A stretch of DNA of 14,649 bases from JANQRV01 sp964533785 (GCA_964533785.1 CAZHNG010000165.1:1-14649), one strand, 5' to 3'; shown: positions 1 through 8,325, counted from the stretch's first letter. The notes: generated by a model not told the origin, from the sequence alone. Numbers and translations are program-made.

Positions 1-218
1 AGTATAAAATTTGCCGCTTGTAGCCGTTTGATGATCCCGCCGAACAAGTCTAATGGAGTGGCGCTATTTGGCTGGTTCTTCACACCCCATTCCCGTACCT
101 TCAAACCCTCCCGATGATCGTCAGCATCTATACCGACGTTGAAGATGGTTTGGGTTCCAAAACCACCTTCAAAGTCGGTATAGACTGACCGAAGTAGGTC
201 TGGGAAGTCCCAATACAC
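1..218 (-). CDS. Unidentified partial reading frame at the left edge
   Basis: On the minus strand an open frame of 72 codons runs from a GTG at 218-216 to the window edge without a stop. It has a protein-like composition (for example DFEGGFGTQTIFNVG, then DADDHREGLKVREWG). An in-frame TGA lies three codons upstream of the GTG, so either the gene starts with GTG at 218 or this is the broken remnant of a longer gene. I do not recognise the family. There is no signal peptide or membrane segment in the visible part. It would be transcribed divergently from the WG-repeat gene at 319. I see nothing else in bases 219-318 apart from the A/T-rich leader of that gene. Confidence 0.4.
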   Translation of the reverse strand, partial: MYWDFPDLLRSVYTDFEGGFGTQTIFNVGIDADDHREGLKVREWGVKNQPNSATPLDLFGGIIKRLQAANFI

Positions 219-318
219 TTCTCGTCAAGTATAGCGTCTTTAGTCTATTAGATAATTAACGCTTCTTAGATTCCAAAAACAACTTTTTCGCCCTGCGTAA
301 AAGAAAAGAAAGACTTTT

Positions 319-3300
319 ATGAAACGAATGTTTTTTTTGCTTTTCCTTCTGGGAATAGGAGGTCTTGCCTGCGCACAAAAGAATTACCTGCCGATCAAAG
401 TAAAAAACCAGTGGGGATTTCTTGAAATAAATGGAGATGATTTTCGCATTGATACCTCTGTTCTTTACGATAATTTAGGGGACCAAGACCTTCCCTGGTT
501 TGGTCAACCGGGTACTCAATCCGGCTATCATCTGGTTGAAAAAGATGGAAAACTAGGACTGGTAACTACTGATTTTAAAACCGTCATTAGTCCGGGTTGG
601 CAAGAAATCCATCCCATTTCCGATCAGCATTTCCTGGTAACTGATGCCGGTGGATATACCGTCATTGATCGAACGGAAAAACCACTTTTCCCGCAAAATG
701 GTTACCAGGCAGTTCAGCTAGTCGACAACAATGATCTATCGCTCTTTTTGTTAAAACAATCCGGTAAATGGGGCGTGCGTAAAAGAGGGCAGCAAAAATG
801 GTCCTTGCCGCCGCAATATTTCGAGATTGAATACCTCAATGTTGGAACTGAAGGCTTTTTTAAGGTCAAGAAAGACAGAACCGTCGGTGATCAATGGCAG
901 ATCGTCGACTGGAATGGAGCTGTTTTGCCGGGCTTTAAAGGCACTTATGAGAGGGTGGTGGCTGCAAGTCAAACCCACATTGCCGTGCAGAAAACCAACG
1001 GTAAATCCAAGTGGAGTATCCGGGATGTGAGTGGTAAAGAGTTGCTGATCCTGGATCCGGAAACCAAGATAAAAGCACTCAATCAGCATCTGCTGGCATA
1101 CCAGGAAAAGGGGAGTAATACCTATGCTGTTTTAGTCATGAAAGAAGCCATCAGCCCTTTAGTAGAAAAGTTTTCCCGTCTCGAACCAGTTGGTGAAGGC
1201 ATGGTTTTTTTCCGGATCGGCCAGAAGGCGGGTTTAATAAAACCCAACGGTCGATTGGCTGAGATTAGCGAAGTAATTAATCCCGAAATATTTGCCGGTA
1301 AAGGGAATCTACTGAGGATAAGAGGTCGTGTTGAAGGTTCAGAATCGGAGCAATGGGGGATTTATTCAGCGGAGGCGCAACAACTCATACTGCCTTGTGA
1401 ATACGATTCCATTACTGCGTTCCACGGTGCGCTTGCCTACGTATATAAAGGTGGGAAAACCGGCTTATTGAATGCATCAGGTAAGCTATTGGCTGTGCCC
1501 CGCTATGATGCCATCGCTCCCGTCGGCCACAATACGGAAAAGGTTTATTGCTATTGGCAAGACAGCGTTGAAGTTTATCCGGTCGATGAACGGGGCGACC
1601 TAAAAAGCGAGGCTTATGTCTTACCTCGAACTTCGGCCGAATTGCCGGATCAATATCACTGGCCGGATTATGCCTCACCACAATTCGTCAGCAGTAGTCC
1701 CGACGTGATGACGGCCAAAGGCTTTACTACCCAAAAAGCAGCAAGCCATTGGGAGGAAACTCAACCTGTATCGGAGGAAGATACCCTTTGGGTAAAAGAA
1801 GGAGAACGTTTTTGGCAATATCAGGCGGGTAATTTTCAATTGATGGAGCAAAAGGAAATGGAGATCACCATCAGACCGCAATCAGGGTCTAGTTCTAAAA
1901 AGAAAAAGAAACGCAAAAAGTCATCCGCGCCGGCACCAAAACAAACCAAACGCGTTATGAAATGGGTCGAGCAGGGAAATCCTGTGAAGTTTTTACGTAA
2001 AGCTTCATCGGTAGACTGGCTATTAGCTTACCAGGATAACGGTGGCTTAGTCTCCAACGAATTGACCTATCAAGGTAGAAACCGCTTCAGCGTACGGAAG
2101 ATCAGCGTATTGCTCAATGAAAATGGTGATTTGCTTGCTGACATTGAAATGATCGGGATCCGACTTTCTGATTTTAGTGACGGTTTGCCCTACGCAGCTT
2201 TTATGGACCTTGATGGTAAAATCGGACTGATCAATAAAAACGGAAAACAAGTTGTCGATAAATCGGGTAACCCCGTTCGCTATACCTATATCAGTAAAGC
2301 CTCCGCAGGTAAAATGCAGGTTTGTCACCCCGCTTCTTCTTTCGAACAGGTCGGCTTGAATTTATTGCAATTGTTTCAGGAGTTTGGGGTAGAAGCCGTC
2401 AAAGGTTCCGGCGATTATATTAGTGAAACCGCATCCACTAAACAAGCCATTTGGGGCTACTGCGATCTCAATGGCCAAATGGTCATACCTTTCGAATACG
2501 AATGGGCAGCTCCTTTTCAAGAGCAACTAGCCGTTAATAGAAAAAATGGAAAATGGGGAGCCATAAATGCCGATAATATAGCTGTCATCCCATTTGAATA
2601 CGATGCCATTTATCCCGAAAATGCGTATTGGAAAGTCGTGAAGGATGTAGAAAGCCGTAAGCTTTATTACGATGATCGAGGCCAATCTTTCAACGATGAG
2701 GAAAAGGCCAGGCTGGCGATGGAAGGCCACCGTCTTTTCCTGGTGCAAAGCGAAGATGAACCCGTAAAATATGGTTATGCCGATCTTGACGGTAACCTGA
2801 TTATCCCCATTCAATTTGATGAGGCTTCGTTATTCTACGAAGGTCTGGCTACGGTGAGAATGGATAAAAAGTGGTTTTTTATTGATGAAAAGGGAGAAAA
2901 GGCCATCACCATCGATCCGGATATCATTGGAATTGTGGAGGTTGGGAATTTTAATGAAGGTTTGTGTCCCATCCAAAAAACGACCATCCTCAATAAGCAA
3001 CCTGCTACCAAGTACGGTTACCTGAATACAAAAGGTCAACTTGCGATCTCTCCACAGTTCGACCGGGTTGGTAGATTCATTGGGGGGCTGGCCGTTGTAG
3101 ATTCCCTGGTGTATTCCGTTAATAATGCCGGTCAAAAGACTGGCGTTACTGTCTACCGGGGGCTGATCGACAAAAAGGGTAATCCGGTTACCAATTACGA
3201 GTTTAAAGAGATCTTTCCTTTTAGCGAAGCGGGCTATGCCCGGGTGATCCATTCTAATCTGGACCGGCAAGGGATCATCGGTAAGAATGGTGAAACTTTA

Positions 3301-4053
3301 ACGAATGACTACTATACGGAGGTGAAAGATTTTCCGGCCGGAATGGCGACCTGGGGTGGTGTAGGCAAATTTTGGCAAGTTTACGACTATGACGGTATTA
3401 CCCTTGCTTTGCCGGTATCCAATATTACGGCGATCAATCACTTTGCCGGTGAGGATCTGTTTGTGAGGGATGAATCAGATAGTTGGTATCATTTGTCCTT
3501 GGAGAATGGTGAATACCAGGTTAAAGAGGATAGTTTTCAATTATTATTACCCTTAGAGCATGACTATGCTTATGCCCGTTTGGGGCGGAAGAGTTTGCTG
3601 TATGGCCGGAACCAGAGCTGGCTGCTGCCGGGCGAAGGACAAAATTTCAAGTTGTGGTCCGAACGGTTGGTGGGCATGAAAACTCGAAATGGTGAATATT
3701 ACGCGAATCTTGGCCTGCAAAACGTATTCCACCGCAATTTTGATGAGGTGAATAAATTCTTGAATGATCAAGCAATTGTGAAATACGGAGGTAGGTCAGG
3801 GTTGATCAATTCAAAAGGAATGTTTTTACTGCCTCCTAAGTTCAGGGCAATCAGCCGCGAAAAGGAGGGACCCGTTGCCGCACAATTATCGTCCAGCCGC
3901 TACGGCTTGTATTCGGTGGAAGGAGAAGCGGTTATTCCTGCTGAATACGATACGATCCATTACCTGGAAAATGGGATCATTCGGGTGGAATATGCAGATT
4001 TTGTGGGGTATTATACCGCTGATGGACGGGAATTATGGGGATTGGGTAATTGA
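319..4053 (+). CDS. Exported giant WG beta-repeat protein
   Basis: This 1244-residue protein has an N-terminal hydrophobic signal (residues about 4-19, ending in ACA before Gln20), which suggests export by Sec. A lipoprotein reading at Cys18 is possible but the lipobox is poor. The body is built of degenerate WG repeats (WG_beta_rep type): a W/YG-hydrophobic core, an N/D-G-K/Q turn, then I-P-x-x-[FY]-[DE]. Clear units lie near residues 29-47, 76-92, 150-165, 345-366, 378-400, 632-650, 710-766, 816-838, 898-920, 946-966, 1156-1180 and 1193-1215. A repeat-poor middle (about 430-620) contains a Lys/Arg-rich island at 527-545 followed by a Pro/Ala stretch, which looks like a linker between two repeat arrays. 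The family is common in Bacteroidota, with no settled biochemical role; binding or scaffolding at the cell surface is an inference. The start is chosen because the signal peptide follows directly. The gene ends 2 bases before the convergent dehydrogenase stop. Confidence 0.9.
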   Translation: MKRMFFLLFLLGIGGLACAQKNYLPIKVKNQWGFLEINGDDFRIDTSVLYDNLGDQDLPWFGQPGTQSGYHLVEKDGKLGLVTTDFKTVISPGWQEIHPISDQHFLVTDAGGYTVIDRTEKPLFPQNGYQAVQLVDNNDLSLFLLKQSGKWGVRKRGQQKWSLPPQYFEIEYLNVGTEGFFKVKKDRTVGDQWQIVDWNGAVLPGFKGTYERVVAASQTHIAVQKTNGKSKWSIRDVSGKELLILDPETKIKALNQHLLAYQEKGSNTYAVLVMKEAISPLVEKFSRLEPVGEGMVFFRIGQKAGLIKPNGRLAEISEVINPEIFAGKGNLLRIRGRVEGSESEQWGIYSAEAQQLILPCEYDSITAFHGALAYVYKGGKTGLLNASGKLLAVPRYDAIAPVGHNTEKVYCYWQDSVEVYPVDERGDLKSEAYVLPRTSAELPDQYHWPDYASPQFVSSSPDVMTAKGFTTQKAASHWEETQPVSEEDTLWVKEGERFWQYQAGNFQLMEQKEMEITIRPQSGSSSKKKKKRKKSSAPAPKQTKRVMKWVEQGNPVKFLRKASSVDWLLAYQDNGGLVSNELTYQGRNRFSVRKISVLLNENGDLLADIEMIGIRLSDFSDGLPYAAFMDLDGKIGLINKNGKQVVDKSGNPVRYTYISKASAGKMQVCHPASSFEQVGLNLLQLFQEFGVEAVKGSGDYISETASTKQAIWGYCDLNGQMVIPFEYEWAAPFQEQLAVNRKNGKWGAINADNIAVIPFEYDAIYPENAYWKVVKDVESRKLYYDDRGQSFNDEEKARLAMEGHRLFLVQSEDEPVKYGYADLDGNLIIPIQFDEASLFYEGLATVRMDKKWFFIDEKGEKAITIDPDIIGIVEVGNFNEGLCPIQKTTILNKQPATKYGYLNTKGQLAISPQFDRVGRFIGGLAVVDSLVYSVNNAGQKTGVTVYRGLIDKKGNPVTNYEFKEIFPFSEAGYARVIHSNLDRQGIIGKNGETLTNDYYTEVKDFPAGMATWGGVGKFWQVYDYDGITLALPVSNITAINHFAGEDLFVRDESDSWYHLSLENGEYQVKEDSFQLLLPLEHDYAYARLGRKSLLYGRNQSWLLPGEGQNFKLWSERLVGMKTRNGEYYANLGLQNVFHRNFDEVNKFLNDQAIVKYGGRSGLINSKGMFLLPPKFRAISREKEGPVAAQLSSSRYGLYSVEGEAVIPAEYDTIHYLENGIIRVEYADFVGYYTADGRELWGLGN

Positions 4054-4055
4054 TC

Positions 4056-4919
4056 TTAACCCTGCACGGCAAAAAAATCCTCAATACCCAATAGATCCAG
4101 GCTTACTTCCCATAAACGAGCAGCGGCAGCCTGGTCGTAAGAGATCTTAGAAGAAGGTTTGGGGGCACATTTATCCCAGTATTTTCCACTCATCCCTTTG
4201 ACTTCCTCCGATGTGGCCAGGTAGACCGAAGTTTCGGCTCCTTTATCGGGAGCTACGCCGCCGCTCCGTCTGATCTTCCAGATGAGCCCTTGCCACCAGT
4301 GAGTATGTTTTAAACCGATATCCGTTTTCACCAAACCGGGTTGAACCGCATTGACGGAAATATGAGGGGCATCTTTTCGCCGGTCCAGTTCATAAGTAAA
4401 CATAACATTGCCCAGCTTGGAAAGTGCATAAGATCGCAATCCGTTGTACTTGCCATTTAAATATAAATTATCTAGATCCAGCTTTGCGTTAAAATGAGAA
4501 TCGGAAGAGAGGTTGATAATTCGTCCTTCTTCCCCGGCTTGCAATAAAGGGTACAACTCGAAGGTGAGCAGGACGTAAGCCAGGTGGTTAACGGCAAAAA
4601 CCATTTCCACCTCATCCGGAGTAAAGGTTTGTTCGGCTACCCATGTGCCGGCATTGTTGATCAATACGTCGATATTATCATACTTGTTCTTAATTTGTTG
4701 GGAGGCAGCTTTGATCTGGTCTTGTACCCCCATATCAGCGATGTAGAATTCAATGTCGGTATTACCGCTTTCCTTTTGCAATTGATCCCTTGCCGCTTCG
4801 GCTTTTGCTGCATTCCTGCAAATCATAACGATCCTCGCTCCTTTCGTTGCCAATGCTTTCGCTGTTTCAAAGCCGATGCCTGCATTAGCGCCGGTGATGA
4901 CGCAGGTTTTTCCCTTCAT
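4056..4919 (-). CDS. Short-chain dehydrogenase/reductase, retinol dehydrogenase-like
   Basis: A complete 287-residue classical SDR, probably cytoplasmic. The cofactor motif TGANAGIG is at residues 9-16, NNAG at 88-91, the structural Asn is N111, and the catalytic Ser-Tyr-Lys set is S139, Y164 and K168 (YALSK). A PG motif follows at 194-195 (NAVQPGLVKTD). Arg35, at the end of the second beta strand (ICRN), favours NADP(H) over NAD(H), which is a family inference. The best-matching subgroup by appearance is the retinol dehydrogenase/WW-domain oxidoreductase-like group, often acting on lipophilic alcohols or ketones, but the substrate cannot be read from the sequence. It is codirectional with the DUF2306 gene 88 bases upstream. 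That gap carries a near-palindrome, so it may have its own promoter. The stop is separated by 2 bases from the convergent WG-repeat gene. Confidence 0.92.
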   Translation of the reverse strand: MKGKTCVITGANAGIGFETAKALATKGARIVMICRNAAKAEAARDQLQKESGNTDIEFYIADMGVQDQIKAASQQIKNKYDNIDVLINNAGTWVAEQTFTPDEVEMVFAVNHLAYVLLTFELYPLLQAGEEGRIINLSSDSHFNAKLDLDNLYLNGKYNGLRSYALSKLGNVMFTYELDRRKDAPHISVNAVQPGLVKTDIGLKHTHWWQGLIWKIRRSGGVAPDKGAETSVYLATSEEVKGMSGKYWDKCAPKPSSKISYDQAAAARLWEVSLDLLGIEDFFAVQG

Positions 4920-4944
4920 AAGCTCTTTGATTGTAGATATAATT

Positions 4945-4980
4945 AATAGACTTGTCTAAATTCTCTTTAGCGCGAATATA
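4945..4980 (-). promoter_or_regulatory. Candidate promoter and operator of the SDR gene
   Basis: Bases 4945-4959 read AATAGACTTGTCTAA, with inverted arms TAGAC/GTCTA around a 2-base spacer, 26 bases upstream of the SDR start codon. The same 15 bases recur at 7513-7527. On the minus strand, bases 4980-4973 read TATATTCG, matching 7 of 8 positions of the Bacteroidota -7 consensus TAnnTTTG. No convincing -33 TTTG is present at the usual spacing. If the -7 is real, the near-palindrome would lie in the early transcribed region, where a repressor could act. This is inference from position and symmetry only. Confidence 0.3.
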
Positions 4981-5007
4981 GTTAATAAACGCAAGTTGCG
5001 ATTGTTT

Positions 5008-5835
5008 TCAGGATGGCAATACCCTCGGCAACCACATCCCCATCGTCGCACCAAAAATACCAATACCTGTTAAAATGGTTAATCCCAATAAAACCGCCGC
5101 AAAGCTTAGTTTGGTGAGGTTATTGCCATCCTTTTGCACCTTGAGGTAAATTTCAAGCACAGTCAGCGGAATCAAAAACTGCCCAAAAACCAGAAAGGTA
5201 ACGAAAGGGCCTTGCAAAGTATTGGGGTCAAAACCTACCGGTCCACCGTGGATCATCAACCACAGCATCATGCCGACCCGAAAAAACCATACTCCGCTCA
5301 CCACCAGGAAAAGACGTAGCACCCAGCGGAAATGCTGATCGAAGTTGCGCTGAAGGGCTGTCCGTAGAGCCATTACTGCAAAAAGCATGATCAATACGGC
5401 GTTGAGACTTATCCCGACGTGACCGGGCATACCACCGGCCGCTTCCCTTATCCATACCATATATAAACCGCTTAAACTGATGACGAATGCGATGATCAGA
5501 TAAAATCGCCCGTTCCAACGGTGAAAGGCAGGGGCGTATTGGCGCACCTGTGGTATCAATTGTAAATGACCGCCCAGGGTGATGAGAACGGCCAGCAAAA
5601 GATGGATGCCGACTATGATATTTCCAGTTAATTCTCCCTTGATGTAACCGTGGGGCATCACCTCGTTCCATACCTCAAAATTTCCCTGTAGACCTGAAGG
5701 GCCATAAAAGAAAGCAACGTAGTATACAAAGAGCCATTGACCGATGAAAGCGATTAAAAACCAAAATTGACCGGATAATTTCAAGATGCCTTTTCCATTA
5801 AGTTGACTGGAAGGTGCTGGATTTGCGATTTTCAT
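5008..5835 (-). CDS. DUF2306 family integral membrane protein
   Basis: A polytopic inner-membrane protein of 275 residues when started at the ATG at 5835 (MKIANPAPSS). The frame is open back to another ATG at 5901, which would add 22 residues without conserved features; I prefer 5835 because the extension is not needed for the first helix. About seven hydrophobic segments are visible, the first near residues 25-44. The family signature is seen as a His in the third segment (GGHLQLIPQVR, H89), HRWNGR at 105-110 and HFRW at 168-171. Conserved His/Arg at membrane edges recall haem- or quinone-binding membrane proteins, but the family function is not established. It lies upstream of and codirectional with the SDR gene, and could be cotranscribed with it. 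Confidence 0.85.
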   Translation of the reverse strand: MKIANPAPSSQLNGKGILKLSGQFWFLIAFIGQWLFVYYVAFFYGPSGLQGNFEVWNEVMPHGYIKGELTGNIIVGIHLLLAVLITLGGHLQLIPQVRQYAPAFHRWNGRFYLIIAFVISLSGLYMVWIREAAGGMPGHVGISLNAVLIMLFAVMALRTALQRNFDQHFRWVLRLFLVVSGVWFFRVGMMLWLMIHGGPVGFDPNTLQGPFVTFLVFGQFLIPLTVLEIYLKVQKDGNNLTKLSFAAVLLGLTILTGIGIFGATMGMWLPRVLPS

Positions 5836-6079
5836 TGTTTTTTCTGGAAAAATAAGTGGAGTTACCGTCAAGGGAAAGATTGGTTTGATCACCTGTTCCA
5901 TTTGTTTGATGTAAGAAAGAGTTTTGGGAATAATGCGCCTTTTTTCATTGCGCAGTTATTAGAACTCCTGTGGTAATCATAGTTATGCGTTTTGTCAAAT
6001 AATCACTGCATTTGGTAAAGAAGAAGGTAGGAGGCGCCAAGTTTTTAATATCTTCATTTTGGAGAAGTTGGAATTTGAA
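5836..6079. other. Intergenic region between divergent genes
   Basis: This stretch lies between the DUF2306 start and the fold-back element. It should hold the promoters for the minus-strand DUF2306/SDR pair and perhaps the original promoter for the plus-strand kinase. I see no gene, strong promoter match or long repeat here, only a short GCGC-containing hairpin near 5934-5954. Confidence 0.4.
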
Positions 6080-6310
6080 GAGGCTGTCTCATAAGTGAAG
6101 AAATTAAAACATAGCCAAATAATTCACCCCGACTATAGTGCCGGACACAGAAAGTAAATATTAACCTCACATTTTCCGGTCAGAGACCGATTGATATTGT
6201 ATCGAAGTCTGGAGACTTCGACAATCACAATCAATATTTAATGTCCGCGCCTATAGTCGGGGTGATAAATTTTGTTCGTGGTTTTCATAACTTAATTATG
6301 AGACAGGTTC
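6080..6310. mobile_element. Fold-back, MITE-like element without a transposase
   Basis: The two ends are inverted copies: GAGGCTGTCTCATAA at 6080-6094 and the reverse complement of GAACCTGTCTCATAA at 6296-6310 (13 of 15 match). A second, inner pair has arms at 6124-6147 and 6242-6265 (21 of 24 match, containing an exact 15-base core beginning TCACCCCGACTATAG). An 8-base pair, TAAATATT/AATATTTA, follows at 6155-6162/6233-6240. All are nearly concentric around base 6195, so the whole unit folds into one interrupted stem. A small off-centre hairpin, CGAAGTC-TGGA-GACTTCG, sits at 6203-6220. There is no room for a transposase, and I see no certain target-site duplication. The GAGGCTGTCTCA-like terminus resembles insertion-sequence ends. 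A non-autonomous element or IS relic is therefore the best reading; a large regulatory RNA hairpin is the alternative. Confidence 0.7.
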
Positions 6311-6351
6311 GAGGCCGACTTTTAACGAACAAATGCGGTAATAGCATAAAT

Positions 6352-7527
6352 ATGATCACTATTCCATCAGGTCGGTTAGCCCAACATTGGTTTTTTAGAT
6401 ATAAGCTGTACCATATTCCATTTTGGGCAGCCTACCATTTTATGTGGGGTATTGCGGAGTTTAGCCTGAGTGAAGTCATTACCATGATGTTTTACTCTCC
6501 AAGGAGTATCATGTATCTCTTTTATGTGTTTTTACACACCTTTGCAGTATACTTTTTGCTTTATTTTCTCCTACCCCGGTATTTGGAGAAGGGTAAGCAA
6601 TTTCTATTTATCCTTTTTTTATTTTTATGTATCGTCGGTGCTAGTTTTTCCATCCTGGGGAGTTATTATTTTAGTGCGTGGTTGATCGGGGTGGACATCA
6701 ACTATTTTTGCAATTTTCAGTCTGATAACACCTACTACGAAGTGTTTCGCATCATGACGACCAACATTATACCCCATACCGCAGGGGCTTTATTGCTGGG
6801 TTTGAGTATCAAGCTGGTCAAAAAGTGGAATCATACACAACAGCGGCAGCAGGTCTTGGAAAAAGAAAAACTGGAAACGGAGTTGAAATTTTTGAAATAT
6901 CAATTTAACCCCCACTTTTTGTTCAATACCATTAATTCTATCTTTTTTTTAATCCATAAAGATCCGGGGATGGCTTCTTCGGCCTTGGGTAAGTTTTCTG
7001 AGCTACTGCGGTATCAGTTATACGATTGTAATGAAACACAGATCAGTTTAGCAAATGAAATAACCTATTTGAAAAACTTCGTAGCCCTAGAGAAGCTTAG
7101 AAAGAAAGCCGATTTGCGGGTTCAACTGGAAATCGAGGAAGAAGGAAAAGGGTACTTAGGCATTGCACCTTTTATTTTGATGACTTTTGTGGAAAATGCT
7201 TTTAAGCACGTTTCCAAACATAGGGATAATGCTAATTGGATTAATATCAAGCTATACTTTAAAACAGAACGTACGCTGGTCTTTGAGGTTACGAATAGTA
7301 CTTCCGGTGATCGGGCAGAACAAAATGAAGTCATTCACTACGGAGGTATCGGTTTAAAAAATGTAAAACGTCGATTAGCATTGATCTATCCTCAGCAGCA
7401 TCAGCTGGAAATTAAAAATGAGAGCAAACACTTTGCGGTCAAACTGGTGATTCAACTTTCAGAATTACCGGCAAGAGTGGATGAACCGGAAACGAAAGCA
7501 GACCTTGTAACGAATAGACTTGTCTAA
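6352..7527 (+). CDS. LytS/YehU-type sensor histidine kinase
   Basis: A membrane sensor kinase of 391 residues from the ATG at 6352. Four hydrophobic segments (about residues 17-37, 52-78, 84-113, 133-156) form the sensor, then a short coiled coil (about 157-180) leads into a His_kinase (PF06580-like) domain. The phosphoacceptor is His188 in NPHFLFN, the N box has Asn282 in VENAFKH, and the glycine box is GGIGLKN at 331-337. It should autophosphorylate and pass phosphate to the LytTR regulator 76 bases downstream. The frame is open back to an ATG at 6241, but those 37 extra codons lie mostly in the fold-back element and precede the YHIPFW opening typical of this group, so I reject that start. 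No short extracellular ligand domain is present, so the stimulus is unknown; the membrane helices may sense it directly. The stop codon is inside the 15-base repeat shared with the SDR upstream region. Confidence 0.9.
   Translation: MITIPSGRLAQHWFFRYKLYHIPFWAAYHFMWGIAEFSLSEVITMMFYSPRSIMYLFYVFLHTFAVYFLLYFLLPRYLEKGKQFLFILFLFLCIVGASFSILGSYYFSAWLIGVDINYFCNFQSDNTYYEVFRIMTTNIIPHTAGALLLGLSIKLVKKWNHTQQRQQVLEKEKLETELKFLKYQFNPHFLFNTINSIFFLIHKDPGMASSALGKFSELLRYQLYDCNETQISLANEITYLKNFVALEKLRKKADLRVQLEIEEEGKGYLGIAPFILMTFVENAFKHVSKHRDNANWINIKLYFKTERTLVFEVTNSTSGDRAEQNEVIHYGGIGLKNVKRRLALIYPQQHQLEIKNESKHFAVKLVIQLSELPARVDEPETKADLVTNRLV
7513..7527 (+). repeat. Second copy of the 15-base near-palindrome
   Basis: AATAGACTTGTCTAA here is identical to 4945-4959 and in the same strand orientation. 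It encodes the last four residues (NRLV) and stop codon of the kinase, and ends 76 bases before the regulator start codon, so it could act as an internal operator for the regulator gene. A rough estimate for a random 15-base match within a window this size is about 0.1-0.2, so chance is not excluded. Confidence 0.4.
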
Positions 7528-7603
7528 GAGTTGGTCTGAATATTATCTGCATGAGGCAGACAAAATCCAGACAAGCTCTAATCTTAAACTAACAAATTGG
7601 CTT

Positions 7604-8323
7604 ATGCTGCAAGTTATTATTGTGGACGATGAACCCTTAGCCCTTGAAGGCCTTTCCAACTACGTCAGAGAAGTAGATTTTCTCGAATTGACGGGTACCT
7701 GTGATAACCCGATCGAGTTGATGAAAATGTTGGATGAGCATAATGTTGACCTTATTTTCCTGGATATTCAAATGCCTAAAATGAATGGTATCGAATATTT
7801 GAAGATCACTCAGAATAAACACATGGTCATTCTTACTACTGCTTATCCCAGTTATGCATTAGAAGGATTCCGGCTCAACGTATTGGATTACCTGTTAAAA
7901 CCCATTATGTTCGACCGTTTTGTACAAGCAGCACAAAAGGCTAAAGATTACCACCAGTTACTTCACCAAAATACTGCGAGTACCAAGACCAAAAGTCAGG
8001 ATTACTTTTTCGTCAAATGCGATCATAAATACGAAAAGATCTTTCTCGATGAAATCCTATATATCCAGGGAATGCAGAACTACGTGGCGATCTACACCCA
8101 AAAAGGTAAATATGTGACTTTATTAACCCTCAAGAATATTGAAGAAAACCTGGATGAAGAGCGGTTTATTCGCGTGCATAAATCTTACATCATTGCCATT
8201 ACGAAAATTGATTCCGTTGAAAGTCACGAAATCCGCATACAATCTACTGCTATTCCCTTGAGCAGAAATTACAGGGATGGTGTTATCGAACGGGTGGTTC
8301 GTGGTAAATTGTGGAAGAAGTGA
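7604..8323 (+). CDS. LytTR-family response regulator
   Basis: A 239-residue DNA-binding response regulator from the ATG at 7604. The receiver domain (about residues 1-115) opens as MLQVIIVDDEP with acidic D8/D9, the phosphoacceptor is Asp54 in FLDIQMP, the switch Thr is in ILTTAYP (78-79) and the conserved Lys is K99 in YLLKP. A linker of about 20 residues leads to a LytTR DNA-binding domain (about 133-229), with the hallmark FIRVHKSYII at 188-197 and IPLSRNYR near 217-224. The frame is open back to a TTG at 7520, but the receiver fold begins exactly at the ATG. It is the partner of the upstream kinase and probably cotranscribed. LytTR proteins bind DNA, usually as dimers; the target genes are not known from sequence. 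It converges on the PSD1 gene with a 17-base gap. Confidence 0.93.
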   Translation: MLQVIIVDDEPLALEGLSNYVREVDFLELTGTCDNPIELMKMLDEHNVDLIFLDIQMPKMNGIEYLKITQNKHMVILTTAYPSYALEGFRLNVLDYLLKPIMFDRFVQAAQKAKDYHQLLHQNTASTKTKSQDYFFVKCDHKYEKIFLDEILYIQGMQNYVAIYTQKGKYVTLLTLKNIEENLDEERFIRVHKSYIIAITKIDSVESHEIRIQSTAIPLSRNYRDGVIERVVRGKLWKK

Positions 8324-8325
8324 GT

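Noticed and set aside
319..375. Lipoprotein signal on the WG-repeat protein at Cys18
   Set aside because: The residue three before the Cys is Gly, which fits a lipobox poorly, and a signal peptidase I site (ACA before Gln) is better.
1890..1955. Frameshift or assembly error in the A-rich Lys tract of the WG-repeat gene
   Set aside because: The tract is interrupted by G and C bases, the frame stays open on both sides and WG units continue in the same frame.
2830..3270. Minus-strand frame of 146 codons inside the WG-repeat gene
   Set aside because: It lies wholly antisense to a well-supported coding region and has no recognisable domain; it is a shadow of the repeats.
5228..5671. Minus-strand frame of 147 codons overlapping the DUF2306 gene
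   Set aside because: It is the same strand in another frame, rich in Arg, His and Ser as frameshifted membrane-protein codons tend to be, and lacks a domain.
7520..7603. TTG-started 28-codon extension of the response regulator
   Set aside because: The receiver domain begins exactly at the ATG at 7604, and the extension overlaps the kinase stop and the near-palindrome.
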